In this document: piece after piece, positions 1 through 6,424 of the stretch | Position numbering within the stretch: the stretch's first letter is position 1 | Layout: the number at the start of each line of letters is the position of its first letter | Source of the DNA: Ignavibacteriales bacterium | GTDB taxonomy: Bacteria > Bacteroidota > Ignavibacteria > T3Sed10-11 | Assembly: GCA_003560935.1 (NCBI GenBank) | Contig: PWJF01000264.1 | Coordinates: 1 to 7,014 of the forward strand | Reading direction: 5' to 3' | DNA: 7,014 nucleotides | The notes under the pieces: model-generated | The model's database searches: none | Seen by the model: the letters and a program-made list of their open reading frames with translations, nothing else | What the model was told of the DNA's origin: nothing | Program-made: the position numbers and the translations under genes

Positions 1-2674
1 CTCCGACGAGTTTTGCGACTTCGCCGACGATCCTGCCCGCCTGCAGTTTGCGTTCTTTTATCAGATCGTCGGTCACGACACACAGGAGCTGCACTTTATC
101 GTTGACCACCGTACCGATCAATCCGACGCCGCTGCCGAGTTTTGCCCGCACCGAATCTCCTATGGATTTCAGCTCATCCATTGAATTTACTTCAAGCTGC
201 AGCGCCAGCAGCTTAATGCCGTTTAACGATACCGCTTGTTCGAGATAGTTGTCGATATTCTGAATAGTAGAACGTGATTTATGTTTTGTAATCTGCTTAC
301 GAAGATCGCGTACTGCTTGAGAAAGTTCTTCGTCGATAGATTGCCGTTCTTTCACAAGTTGTTCGGCGTTTTGCAGATTTATCACGGAAAACGTGTTTGC
401 AATTGATGTATCTATTGTACCGAGTGACGGCCGTGTTTGCTGCCGTTTTACTTCTTTTGTATACCCGTCGAGTTCTTCCTGCAGCGCGGCTACCTCTTCG
501 AATTTCTTATTAATATCGCTTTCCAGTTCTTCGGCTCGATTTATCTGATCTTGTATATACCGTTTTATCCCTTCGCCGGTCACCGCTTCGATTCGCCGCA
601 CGCCGCTGGCGATGCTCGATTCGTGAACGATCTTGAATAGGCCGATATCGTCGGTGCGGGGTACGTGTGTGCCGCCGCAAAACTCCACGCTGAAATTTTC
701 ATCGATAAATACAACGCGAACCCGGTCGCCGTACTTTTCTCCGAAGAACATCTTCACGTTCGGTATTTTCCGCGCTTCGTCGAATGCCATTACCTCGTCT
801 TCGACGGAGATGGTTTCTCTGATTTTTTCGTTTACCATCTGCTCAATGTCCCGCAATTCTTCCGGCGATATTTTACTGAAGTGTGGAAAGTCGAACCGCA
901 ATCGGTCGGGAGCGACAAGCGATCCCTGTTGATGTACATGCGTACCCAGTACGCGGCGCAGCGCTTCGTGAACAATGTGAGTTGCCGAATGATTGCGCTG
1001 GATGTTGACCCGGCGAGGTTTATCGACTCTGGCGATTACTTGTTTGCCTTTCGGGATATCAACAGGTTTTTCAAGAATGTGGATGTTAACATTATCCTTT
1101 TTTTGAGTATCGACAACACGGTATGTATCGCCGTTTATTTGTATCTCACCGGTGTCGCCTACCTGACCGCCGGATTCTGCGTAAAATGGAGTTTGTTCCA
1201 GAATAAGGAGATTACTATCCGATCCAAGAATCTTTGATTGATTTTCAAGGTCAGAATAACCGGTAAATTTTGATAACTTAGAACTAGTTTTAATTATGGA
1301 AGCAAATGATTTGGAGATTGTTACAATCGTTGGTACATCTATAGTAACACCGCCATGTCTTGATCGCTCTCTCTGTTCCTGCATTAATTCAGTAAATCCC
1401 TCTTCATCAATCTCCAGCCCTCGTTCCCGTGCAAGTAATGCGGTAAGATCCACCGGAAATCCATACGTGTCATACAACTTAAATACATCTTTACCGGATA
1501 TTGTTTTTTCACCCGATTTATTCAATCGCTCAACTATGTCGTTAAATATTTCAAGTCCCCGGTCGAGTGTAGCGTTGAATCCTTCCTCTTCTCTTTTAAT
1601 AACCCGTTCAATATGCGTTTGCTGTTCTTTAATTTCCGGAAACACATCGCTCATTGTTTTCACAAGCGTTCCGACAAGTTGATAAATAAACGGTTCATGC
1701 ATCTTAAGATTTCTACCGAAGCGTGCAGCTCTGCGAAGAATACGCCGCAGCACATATCCGCGCCCCTCGTTGGAGGGAATAGCGCCGTCGGCAATCGCAA
1801 ACGTGAGCGCACGCACGTGGTCTGCTATCACACGCATCGCGATCTGGTCGTTTTCATCCTTGTACGCTCTACCGGTAATATCACCGATAGCCGAGATAAG
1901 AGACGTAAACACATCGGTATCGTAGTTCGACGGTGACTTTTTGAAATCGTGTTCCATGCAGTCTAATGCCGCACAGACGCGTTCAAAACCCATCCCCGTA
2001 TCCACGTGTTTTGCCGGCAGAGGTTCAAGTTTACCTTTTTCGTTCCGGTTATTTTGTATGAAGACAAGATTCCAGATTTCTATCATACGTGCATCGCCGG
2101 CATTAACAAGATCCGCCGGTGCATTACCTTCCGGAGTAAGATCCATATGGATCTCCGAGCACGGTCCGCACGGACCGGTGTCGCCCATTTCCCAGAAATT
2201 TTCCTCTTCACCGAAGCGGAGAATATGTGAATGGTCGATGTCGGATACTTCTTTCCATAGATCGAACGCTTCATCGTCGGCGGTGAATACCGTCGCCCAT
2301 AATCTCTCTTTCGGAAGTTTCCAGACACCGGTTAATAATTCCCATGCCCATCGAATCGCTTCTCTTTTATAGTAATCACCGAACGACCAGTTGCCGAGCA
2401 TCTCGAAGAAGGTATGATGGTACGTATCGCGTCCGACCTCTTCAAGATCGTTATGTTTACCGCTGACGCGTATGCATTTTTGTGTATCCGCCGCACGTGT
2501 GTAGTCGCGTTTCCCTTCGCCGAGGAAGACATCCTTAAATTGATTCATCCCGGCGTTTGTAAACAGCAAAGTCGGATCGCCGTGAGGAATAACCGGTGCG
2601 CTGGGGACGATCCGGTGTCCCCGCTCTTCAAAGAATTTTAAAAAGTCGTTTCGTATTTCGCGTGATGGTTTCAT
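1..2674 (-). CDS. alaS: Alanyl-tRNA synthetase, C-terminus cut by window edge
   Basis: Cytoplasmic class II synthetase that charges tRNA-Ala with alanine and hydrolyses Ser- and Gly-tRNA-Ala. The 891 visible residues read without a stop. In order: the catalytic domain, with motif 2 (GKHNDLEEVGRD...HHTFFEMLGNWSFGDY, about residues 73-110) and motif 3 (RGYVLRRILRRAAR); the editing domain, with zinc-site residues H562 and H566 in NHSATH and C666 and H670 in CGGTH, the same numbers as in the E. coli enzyme; a long helical linker (about 703-817); and the C-Ala domain from NGIKLL (about 818) to the window edge. Only the glycine-rich tail, perhaps 35 residues, should be missing. The ATG at 2674 lies 9 bases after the clpS stop and lacks a clear Shine-Dalgarno sequence, so translation is probably coupled to clpS. 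The odd point is the linker, roughly 50 residues longer than in E. coli. Identity is secure. Confidence 0.97.
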   Translation of the reverse strand, partial: MKPSREIRNDFLKFFEERGHRIVPSAPVIPHGDPTLLFTNAGMNQFKDVFLGEGKRDYTRAADTQKCIRVSGKHNDLEEVGRDTYHHTFFEMLGNWSFGDYYKREAIRWAWELLTGVWKLPKERLWATVFTADDEAFDLWKEVSDIDHSHILRFGEEENFWEMGDTGPCGPCSEIHMDLTPEGNAPADLVNAGDARMIEIWNLVFIQNNRNEKGKLEPLPAKHVDTGMGFERVCAALDCMEHDFKKSPSNYDTDVFTSLISAIGDITGRAYKDENDQIAMRVIADHVRALTFAIADGAIPSNEGRGYVLRRILRRAARFGRNLKMHEPFIYQLVGTLVKTMSDVFPEIKEQQTHIERVIKREEEGFNATLDRGLEIFNDIVERLNKSGEKTISGKDVFKLYDTYGFPVDLTALLARERGLEIDEEGFTELMQEQRERSRHGGVTIDVPTIVTISKSFASIIKTSSKLSKFTGYSDLENQSKILGSDSNLLILEQTPFYAESGGQVGDTGEIQINGDTYRVVDTQKKDNVNIHILEKPVDIPKGKQVIARVDKPRRVNIQRNHSATHIVHEALRRVLGTHVHQQGSLVAPDRLRFDFPHFSKISPEELRDIEQMVNEKIRETISVEDEVMAFDEARKIPNVKMFFGEKYGDRVRVVFIDENFSVEFCGGTHVPRTDDIGLFKIVHESSIASGVRRIEAVTGEGIKRYIQDQINRAEELESDINKKFEEVAALQEELDGYTKEVKRQQTRPSLGTIDTSIANTFSVINLQNAEQLVKERQSIDEELSQAVRDLRKQITKHKSRSTIQNIDNYLEQAVSLNGIKLLALQLEVNSMDELKSIGDSVRAKLGSGVGLIGTVVNDKVQLLCVVTDDLIKERKLQAGRIVGEVAKLVG

Positions 2675-2683
2675 AGTTCGGGA

Positions 2684-2965
2684 TTACATTTCTATCTGCG
2701 TATGGAGCGCGATCTCTTCAAGCACGCTGTTGACACGCAGGCATTTATGCATTTCACCTGTATAGACGCATGCCTTGCCGTTGTTATGCACTTCCCACGC
2801 CATCGATTCGGCTTCTTCAGGTGAACAGCGTATAGCTTTCATTAATTGAGTGATCACTTCATCAAATGTGTGAATGTCGTCATTGAACAGTATGACTTTA
2901 GCAGGATCCTGAGTCAGGACATCTTGATCGTCTTGCTGAATTTCAGTCGGCCTGGTCAGTGTCAT
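2684..2965 (-). CDS. clpS: ATP-dependent Clp protease adaptor ClpS
   Basis: Small cytoplasmic adaptor (93 residues from this start) that binds the ClpA N-domain and hands over proteins with N-degron (N-end rule) residues for ClpAP degradation. The ClpS core is plain: VILFNDD with N28, D29 and D30, then HTFDEVI, and H60 in EVHNNGK. N28 and H60 sit 32 residues apart, as N34 and H66 do in E. coli, and these residues hold the substrate alpha-amino group. The first 22 residues are polar and probably a flexible tail. An in-frame ATG at 2995 would add ten residues but has no ribosome site. The ATG at 2965 has GGAG seven bases upstream, so I prefer it. It is the first gene of a likely clpS-alaS transcript. 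No clpA is visible here. Two pocket positions differ from E. coli (M40 is F34, M62 is A56). Confidence 0.93.
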   Translation of the reverse strand: MTLTRPTEIQQDDQDVLTQDPAKVILFNDDIHTFDEVITQLMKAIRCSPEEAESMAWEVHNNGKACVYTGEMHKCLRVNSVLEEIALHTQIEM

Positions 2966-2972
2966 CTCAATG

Positions 2973-2976
2973 CTCC
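2973..2976 (-). promoter_or_regulatory. Ribosome binding site that decides the clpS start
   Basis: GGAG on the minus strand ends seven bases before the ATG at 2965. The competing in-frame ATG at 2995 is preceded only by a T/A-rich run with no purine-rich site. Confidence 0.7.
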
Positions 2977-3015
2977 GATAATATACGTTAAACATCAGTT
3001 TTACAGTAAACTAAT

Positions 3016-3044
3016 ATAATAACAAAATATTTCAATGAGAGCAA
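3016..3044 (-). promoter_or_regulatory. Candidate promoter for clpS-alaS
   Basis: On the minus strand TTGCTC (3044-3039) lies 17 bases before TATTAT (3021-3016). The -10 element is one base off consensus but the -35 element is weak. A start near 3009 would give a leader of about 44 bases to the preferred clpS ATG, which fits that ATG better than the one at 2995. The region is AT-rich, so chance matches are expected. Confidence 0.35.
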
Positions 3045-3079
3045 ATAATCGCTGATTTTAGCTTATATCATTGAATAGC

Positions 3080-3092
3080 TGACATCTTGTCA
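3080..3092. promoter_or_regulatory. Interrupted palindrome, possible operator or activator site
   Basis: TGACA and TGTCA are perfect inverted 5-base arms around TCT. The site is centred at 3086, about 155 bases upstream of the start predicted for the sigma-54-like promoter of hsp20. That is within the usual range for bacterial enhancer-binding protein sites. Its role is inferred from position and symmetry only. Confidence 0.3.
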
Positions 3093-3213
3093 CAATTAAC
3101 TATGCCGATTATAGCAAAACCATATGTCATTTTGTCCTTCATCGCGAGCTTTTGCAGAATGTACTATTCTATAGCTTATTGATAATATTGAAGATAGTGG
3201 TCATTCTTTTACA

Positions 3214-3241
3214 TTGGCACAGGTTTTGTTCTATATATAAG
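3214..3241 (+). promoter_or_regulatory. Alternative sigma-70-type promoter before hsp20
   Basis: TTGGCA (3214-3219) is followed after 16 bases by TATAAG (3236-3241), within an extended TATATATAAG run. This overlaps the sigma-54-like element completely, so the two are competing readings of one promoter, or possibly a promoter read by two sigma factors. Confidence 0.4.
3215..3230 (+). promoter_or_regulatory. Sigma-54-like -24/-12 promoter before hsp20
   Basis: TGGCACA-GGTT-TTGTT fits the sigma-54 pattern TGGCACR-N4-TTGCW, with the two conserved blocks 12 bases apart as required (GG at 3216-3217, G at 3228). One key base is off: the -12 block is GT rather than GC. The predicted start is near 3241, giving a leader of about 38 bases to the hsp20 ATG. 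A sigma-70 reading of the same DNA is possible. Confidence 0.4.
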
Positions 3242-3262
3242 GTGAACTAACCAGATTGAGAG

Positions 3263-3272
3263 AAGGAGGTGA
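3263..3272 (+). promoter_or_regulatory. Near-perfect Shine-Dalgarno sequence of hsp20
   Basis: AAGGAGGTGA matches ten consecutive bases of the usual complement of the 16S rRNA 3' end. GGAGG ends nine bases before the ATG at 3279. It implies strong translation and shows that this organism uses Shine-Dalgarno initiation. Confidence 0.9.
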
Positions 3273-3278
3273 ATAGAT

Positions 3279-3740
3279 ATGGCAATAACGCGATGGAGTC
3301 CGACAACAGACATAACCCGCGAATTAGATACAATGCAGAAGAGAATGAATCGATTGTTCAATGATTTCTTCAGCGGGCGGGAAGGTGACGGCGATGAGTT
3401 GATCTCCGGTACATGGAACCCCGCGGTAGATGTTGTTGAACACGACGATTCATTCGTGATTGAGGCTGAGCTTCCCGGAATGAATAAAGACGACATCAAA
3501 ATATCGGTAACTAATGATATATTAACGATTCGCGGTGAGAAGAAGATTGAAAAAGAAGATAAGAAGAAAAATTATCACCGAACGGAACGGTCGTACGGCA
3601 GCTTCACGAGATCATTCAGCTTACCCGGAAATATTAAATCCGATAAGGTGGATGCGGAGTTCAAGAATGGAGTGTTGATGGTATCTGTTCCGAAATCGGA
3701 GGAAGCAAAGCCCAAACAGATTGACGTTAAAGTGAAGTGA
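3279..3740 (+). CDS. hsp20: Small heat-shock protein, Hsp20/alpha-crystallin family
   Basis: ATP-independent holdase (153 residues) that binds unfolding proteins in the cytoplasm and keeps them refoldable by DnaK and ClpB or open to proteases. The N-terminal arm (1-45) is short, with W6, a basic amphipathic stretch and FNDFF. The alpha-crystallin domain (about 46-142) begins at W46-x-P48 and includes DVVEHDDSFVIEAELPG, the strand ILTIRGEK, the loop segment RTERSYGSFTRSFSLP with R104, and the signature AEFKNGVLMVSVPK (GVL at 131-133). The C-terminal tail has I148-D-V150, the I-x-I/V motif that docks on a neighbouring subunit in oligomers. Length is typical. It is preceded by an excellent ribosome site and followed 99 bases later by lon in the same direction, so the two are probably co-expressed in a stress operon. 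The upstream sigma-54-like element suggests its regulation. It could also be called ibpA-like; orthology to that gene cannot be judged here. Confidence 0.96.
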   Translation: MAITRWSPTTDITRELDTMQKRMNRLFNDFFSGREGDGDELISGTWNPAVDVVEHDDSFVIEAELPGMNKDDIKISVTNDILTIRGEKKIEKEDKKKNYHRTERSYGSFTRSFSLPGNIKSDKVDAEFKNGVLMVSVPKSEEAKPKQIDVKVK

Positions 3741-3760
3741 TCGAAACACGAAATATTTTT

Positions 3761-3814
3761 CAGGGCGGAGGTTCCGGCATCGGGTGGGAGATGCAGACAC
3801 GGAACTCCGCCTTG
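3761..3814 (+). promoter_or_regulatory. Long RNA hairpin between hsp20 and lon
   Basis: The outer arms 3761-3776 and 3800-3814 pair over 15 bases with one bulged G (3771) and one G-U pair. The core is GGCGGAG(G)TTCCG against CGGAACTCCGCC. Inside, GCATC (3777-3781) pairs with GATGC (3790-3794), stacking directly on the outer stem around the loop GGGTGGGA, and AGACA (3795-3799) is left as a bulge. The stem is therefore about 20 base pairs. No T-run follows on either strand, so it is not a standard intrinsic terminator. It ends 11 bases before the lon ribosome site. Possible jobs are hsp20 mRNA 3'-end protection, an RNase cleavage site that uncouples hsp20 and lon levels, or a temperature-sensitive leader. 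Confidence 0.7.
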
Positions 3815-3839
3815 CTACATTCATGGGAGTGATGTGATT

Positions 3840-6221
3840 ATGGCTGATAAAGAAAATGTTCAACATATACCTGAAACCCTGCCGGTCGTGCCGCTGCGTA
3901 ACACGGTATTCTTTCCACGGCAGGTTCTGCCGATAAGTGTCGGCAGGGAAAATAGTTTGCGTGCCGTTGACGAGGCGCACAAAAACAAGTCGCCGGTTTT
4001 GGTGATTGCACAACGTGACGGCGATACGGAGAATCCTGTACTTAAAGATCTTTATTCAATAGGAACCGTTGCGCAGATTGTAAAAACATTTAACTTGCCC
4101 GATGGTTCCTTAAGTGTGCTGCTGCAAGGTATCTCGCGGGGGCGTGTATTAACTGAGATCGAGAACGAAACCTGCATAAAAGTTGCCGTCCAACGGGTTG
4201 CGGAGCAGCCTGCTGACGATATTGAAATTGGGGCGCTCGTCACAAGTGTACGGAATGTATTTCAACGTATGGTAGAATTAAGCAAGGAATACAGTGATGA
4301 ACACCTTTCGATAATTTTAAATCTTGACGATGCGGCAGGAACCGCGGATATCGCGGCGGCTATCATGTCCGCACCGGTCAAAGAGAAGCAGCGCATACTT
4401 GAAACGCTGGATGTGAAGGAGCGTTTACAAAAAGTGCATGTACAGCTTAACAAAATTGTACAGCGGCTTGAGATCGGAAGCAAAATACAATCGGACGTAC
4501 AGGAAGAAATAAGCAAGAATCAGCGTGAGTACTATCTCCGGCAGCAGTTAAGAGCAATTCAAAAAGAGCTCGGGGAGGACGAAGAGAACGTTGAGATTAA
4601 GGAGTTCCGAGAGCGGTTGGAAAAAGCGAACCTGCCCGGCGACGTTCGCAAGACCGTCGAAAAGGAGTTAAACCGTCTCGCAAAGATGCATACGTCATCG
4701 GCGGAGTACACGGTAACAAGGACCTACATCGAGTGGCTGCTTGACCTTCCCTGGTCGGTATCGACGGAAGACAATTTGAACATCGATGATGCCGAAACTG
4801 TTCTTAATCGTGATCATTACGGACTCGAGAAAGTAAAGAACAGAATACTCGAATATCTATCCGTTCGTAAATTAAAGAACGACATGCGCGGACCAATACT
4901 ATGCTTTGTCGGACCGCCCGGAGTGGGTAAAACATCACTCGGCAAATCTATCGCAAATGCGCTCGGCAGGAAGTTTGTACGTGTGTCGCTTGGCGGTATT
5001 CGCGACGAGGCGGAGATACGCGGTCACCGGAGAACATACATCGGCGCTTTGCCGGGACGAATCATTCAGGGAATTAATAAAGCCGGTTCGAACAATCCTG
5101 TATTCATGTTAGACGAGATCGATAAACTCGGATTGGATTTCAGAGGCGATCCGTCTTCGGCGCTTCTCGAGGTGCTCGACCCGGAACAGAACAATTCCTT
5201 CAGCGATCATTATCTTGAAGTTCCGTTCGATTTATCGAAAGTGTTGTTCATTGCAACAGCCAACATGCTCGATCCGATTCCGGCACCCCTGCGGGATCGA
5301 ATGGAGATTATCGAAATACCGAGTTATGTCGAAGAGGAGAAGGTACACATTGCAAAGGATTTCCTGATCCCGAAACAGGTACGCGAACATGGATTGGATG
5401 AAAAGCAGGCGTCGTTTAATGAAGATGCCATCCGCAGGATAATCAATGAGTATACCAAAGAGGCGGGAGTCAGAACGCTGGAACGCAGGATCGCGGATGT
5501 ATGCCGCGGTGTAGTGAAAGAGGTAGTACGGGGGAAAACCAAAAAGCAGGCTATTACCGCGGACTCGATTCCGGAATACCTCGGACCGCAGAAGTTCTTC
5601 ATTGATGTTGCCGAGCGTGTAACCCGTCCCGGGATAGCTACCGGCCTGGCATGGACGCCGGTCGGCGGTGATATCCTTTTCATCGAAGCAACCGCCATGA
5701 GAGGTAAAGGCAACTTAACGTTGACGGGTCATCTGGGTAATGTTATGAAGGAGTCGGCACTGGCAGCTTTGAGCTATATATCTTCGATTTCCGATACACT
5801 CGGGATATCTCCGGATTTTCGTTCAAGGACCGATATTCATATTCACGTTCCCGCCGGTGCAACGCCGAAAGACGGACCGTCGGCAGGTGTTGCGATTCTT
5901 ACCGCTCTGGCTTCTTTATTAACCGGTATGCCTGTCCGGAACGATCTTGCAATGACGGGTGAAATCACATTGCGCGGTCTTGTTTTGCCGGTAGGTGGAG
6001 TTAAAGAGAAAATTCTGGCAGCTCACAGAGCTGGAGTAAAATCGGTTATTTTACCCGAGAGAAATAAAGGGGATCTGGAGGAAATACCACCGTACATTAA
6101 AGATGCACTCCAATTCCACTTTGTAAAAGAGATGAACGATGTATTATCGATCGCTTTAAAGTATCGGGAAAAGAGGAAAACCGCGAGTGAAAAATTAGAT
6201 GCAGCAGTGAGTGCGAATTAA
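3840..6221 (+). CDS. lon: ATP-dependent Lon protease (LonA)
   Basis: Cytoplasmic hexameric AAA+ serine protease that unfolds and degrades misfolded and short-lived regulatory proteins. The 793 residues have the full LonA layout. The N-terminal substrate-binding domain (about 8-205) opens with [13 protein letters not shown], followed by a charged helical segment (about 215-270). The ATPase has Walker [10 protein letters not shown] (358-366, K364), Walker B FMLDEID (D425, E426) and RDRMEII-type sensor regions. The protease domain has [11 protein letters not shown], catalytic S681 in DGPSAG and K724 in GGVKEK, 43 residues apart as in E. coli (S679 and K722). No key residue is missing. I chose the ATG at 3840, with GGGAG ten bases upstream. 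An in-frame GTG at 3834 would add two residues but sits only four bases from the same site. It lies 99 bases downstream of hsp20 and ends at a strong terminator. Expression is probably shared with hsp20 and modified by the intervening hairpin. Confidence 0.98.
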   Translation: MADKENVQHIPETLPVVPLRNTVFFPRQVLPISVGRENSLRAVDEAHKNKSPVLVIAQRDGDTENPVLKDLYSIGTVAQIVKTFNLPDGSLSVLLQGISRGRVLTEIENETCIKVAVQRVAEQPADDIEIGALVTSVRNVFQRMVELSKEYSDEHLSIILNLDDAAGTADIAAAIMSAPVKEKQRILETLDVKERLQKVHVQLNKIVQRLEIGSKIQSDVQEEISKNQREYYLRQQLRAIQKELGEDEENVEIKEFRERLEKANLPGDVRKTVEKELNRLAKMHTSSAEYTVTRTYIEWLLDLPWSVSTEDNLNIDDAETVLNRDHYGLEKVKNRILEYLSVRKLKNDMRGPILCFVGPPGVGKTSLGKSIANALGRKFVRVSLGGIRDEAEIRGHRRTYIGALPGRIIQGINKAGSNNPVFMLDEIDKLGLDFRGDPSSALLEVLDPEQNNSFSDHYLEVPFDLSKVLFIATANMLDPIPAPLRDRMEIIEIPSYVEEEKVHIAKDFLIPKQVREHGLDEKQASFNEDAIRRIINEYTKEAGVRTLERRIADVCRGVVKEVVRGKTKKQAITADSIPEYLGPQKFFIDVAERVTRPGIATGLAWTPVGGDILFIEATAMRGKGNLTLTGHLGNVMKESALAALSYISSISDTLGISPDFRSRTDIHIHVPAGATPKDGPSAGVAILTALASLLTGMPVRNDLAMTGEITLRGLVLPVGGVKEKILAAHRAGVKSVILPERNKGDLEEIPPYIKDALQFHFVKEMNDVLSIALKYREKRKTASEKLDAAVSAN

Positions 6222-6231
6222 AGCCTCAAAT

Positions 6232-6271
6232 AAAACGCGCAATGCCCAATTCCGGGCATTGCGCGTTTTTT
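6232..6271 (+). terminator. Strong intrinsic terminator after lon
   Basis: CGCGCAATGCCC (6236-6247) and GGGCATTGCGCG (6254-6265) pair perfectly over 12 bases around the loop AATTCC. Flanking AAAA and TTTT extend the stem to 16 pairs. Six T residues follow at 6266-6271. It begins ten bases after the lon stop and closes the hsp20-lon transcript. The four A residues before the left arm could make it weakly active in the other direction too. Confidence 0.95.
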
Positions 6272-6332
6272 CCCCGTTTCCAATTCATTTCCAACTGACG
6301 ATTCCCCAAATTATACGATTTTTCACTATTCG

Positions 6333-6383
6333 TAAAAAAAAACAAAAATGTATTGATTTTAGTGGGTAAAATGGATAAATTTG
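6333..6383 (+). promoter_or_regulatory. Candidate promoter with upstream A-tract
   Basis: TTG (6353-6355) lies 20 bases before TAAATTTG (6376-6383). The latter matches exactly the Bacteroidetes -7 element TAnnTTTG. A run of A residues broken by one C (about 6333-6348) stands directly upstream, where an UP element would be. A sigma-70 reading also exists: TTGATT (6353-6358), 17 bases, TAAATT (6376-6381). No gene follows closely, so a transcript would begin near 6390 and run into apparently non-coding DNA. Confidence 0.35.
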
Positions 6384-6424
6384 TGACATAATTTCATGTG
6401 CGGACATTATAAAATGCTTGTATG

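Larger units (their letters stand above)
2966..3278. other. Divergent regulatory region between clpS and hsp20
   Basis: This AT-rich stretch of 313 bases separates two diverging operons and has no plausible gene. It contains the clpS leader and ribosome site, a candidate clpS promoter, an inverted pair TTCAATGA (3031-3038) and TCATTGAA (3068-3075), the palindrome TGACA-TCT-TGTCA (3080-3092), and overlapping sigma-54-like and sigma-70-like elements before hsp20. I looked for a CIRCE element (the HrcA operator, TTAGCACTC-N9-GAGTGCTAA) and found none. Confidence 0.8.

Noticed and set aside
665..1237. Plus-strand open frame of 190 codons, and other plus-strand frames in 1-2670
   Set aside because: They lie antisense to alaS, which is read continuously with all catalytic and zinc-site residues; the plus frames show no family features.
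3000..3278. CIRCE/HrcA operator before hsp20
   Set aside because: I searched by eye for the paired TTAGCACTC and GAGTGCTAA arms and found neither.
3761..3814. The hsp20-lon hairpin as an intrinsic terminator
   Set aside because: No T-run follows the stem on the plus strand, and on the minus strand the stem is followed by A residues; the stem also lies within a same-direction gene pair.
3621..4013. Minus-strand open frame across the end of hsp20 and the start of lon
   Set aside because: It is antisense to two well-identified genes and its middle is the hairpin region; there is no ribosome site or motif.
5324..5713. Minus-strand open frame inside lon
   Set aside because: A shadow of the lon coding sequence, which is intact here.
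6327..6349. The A-run as a minus-strand terminator tail
   Set aside because: On the minus strand the T-rich run is not preceded by any G/C-rich stem, so it lacks the hairpin of an intrinsic terminator.
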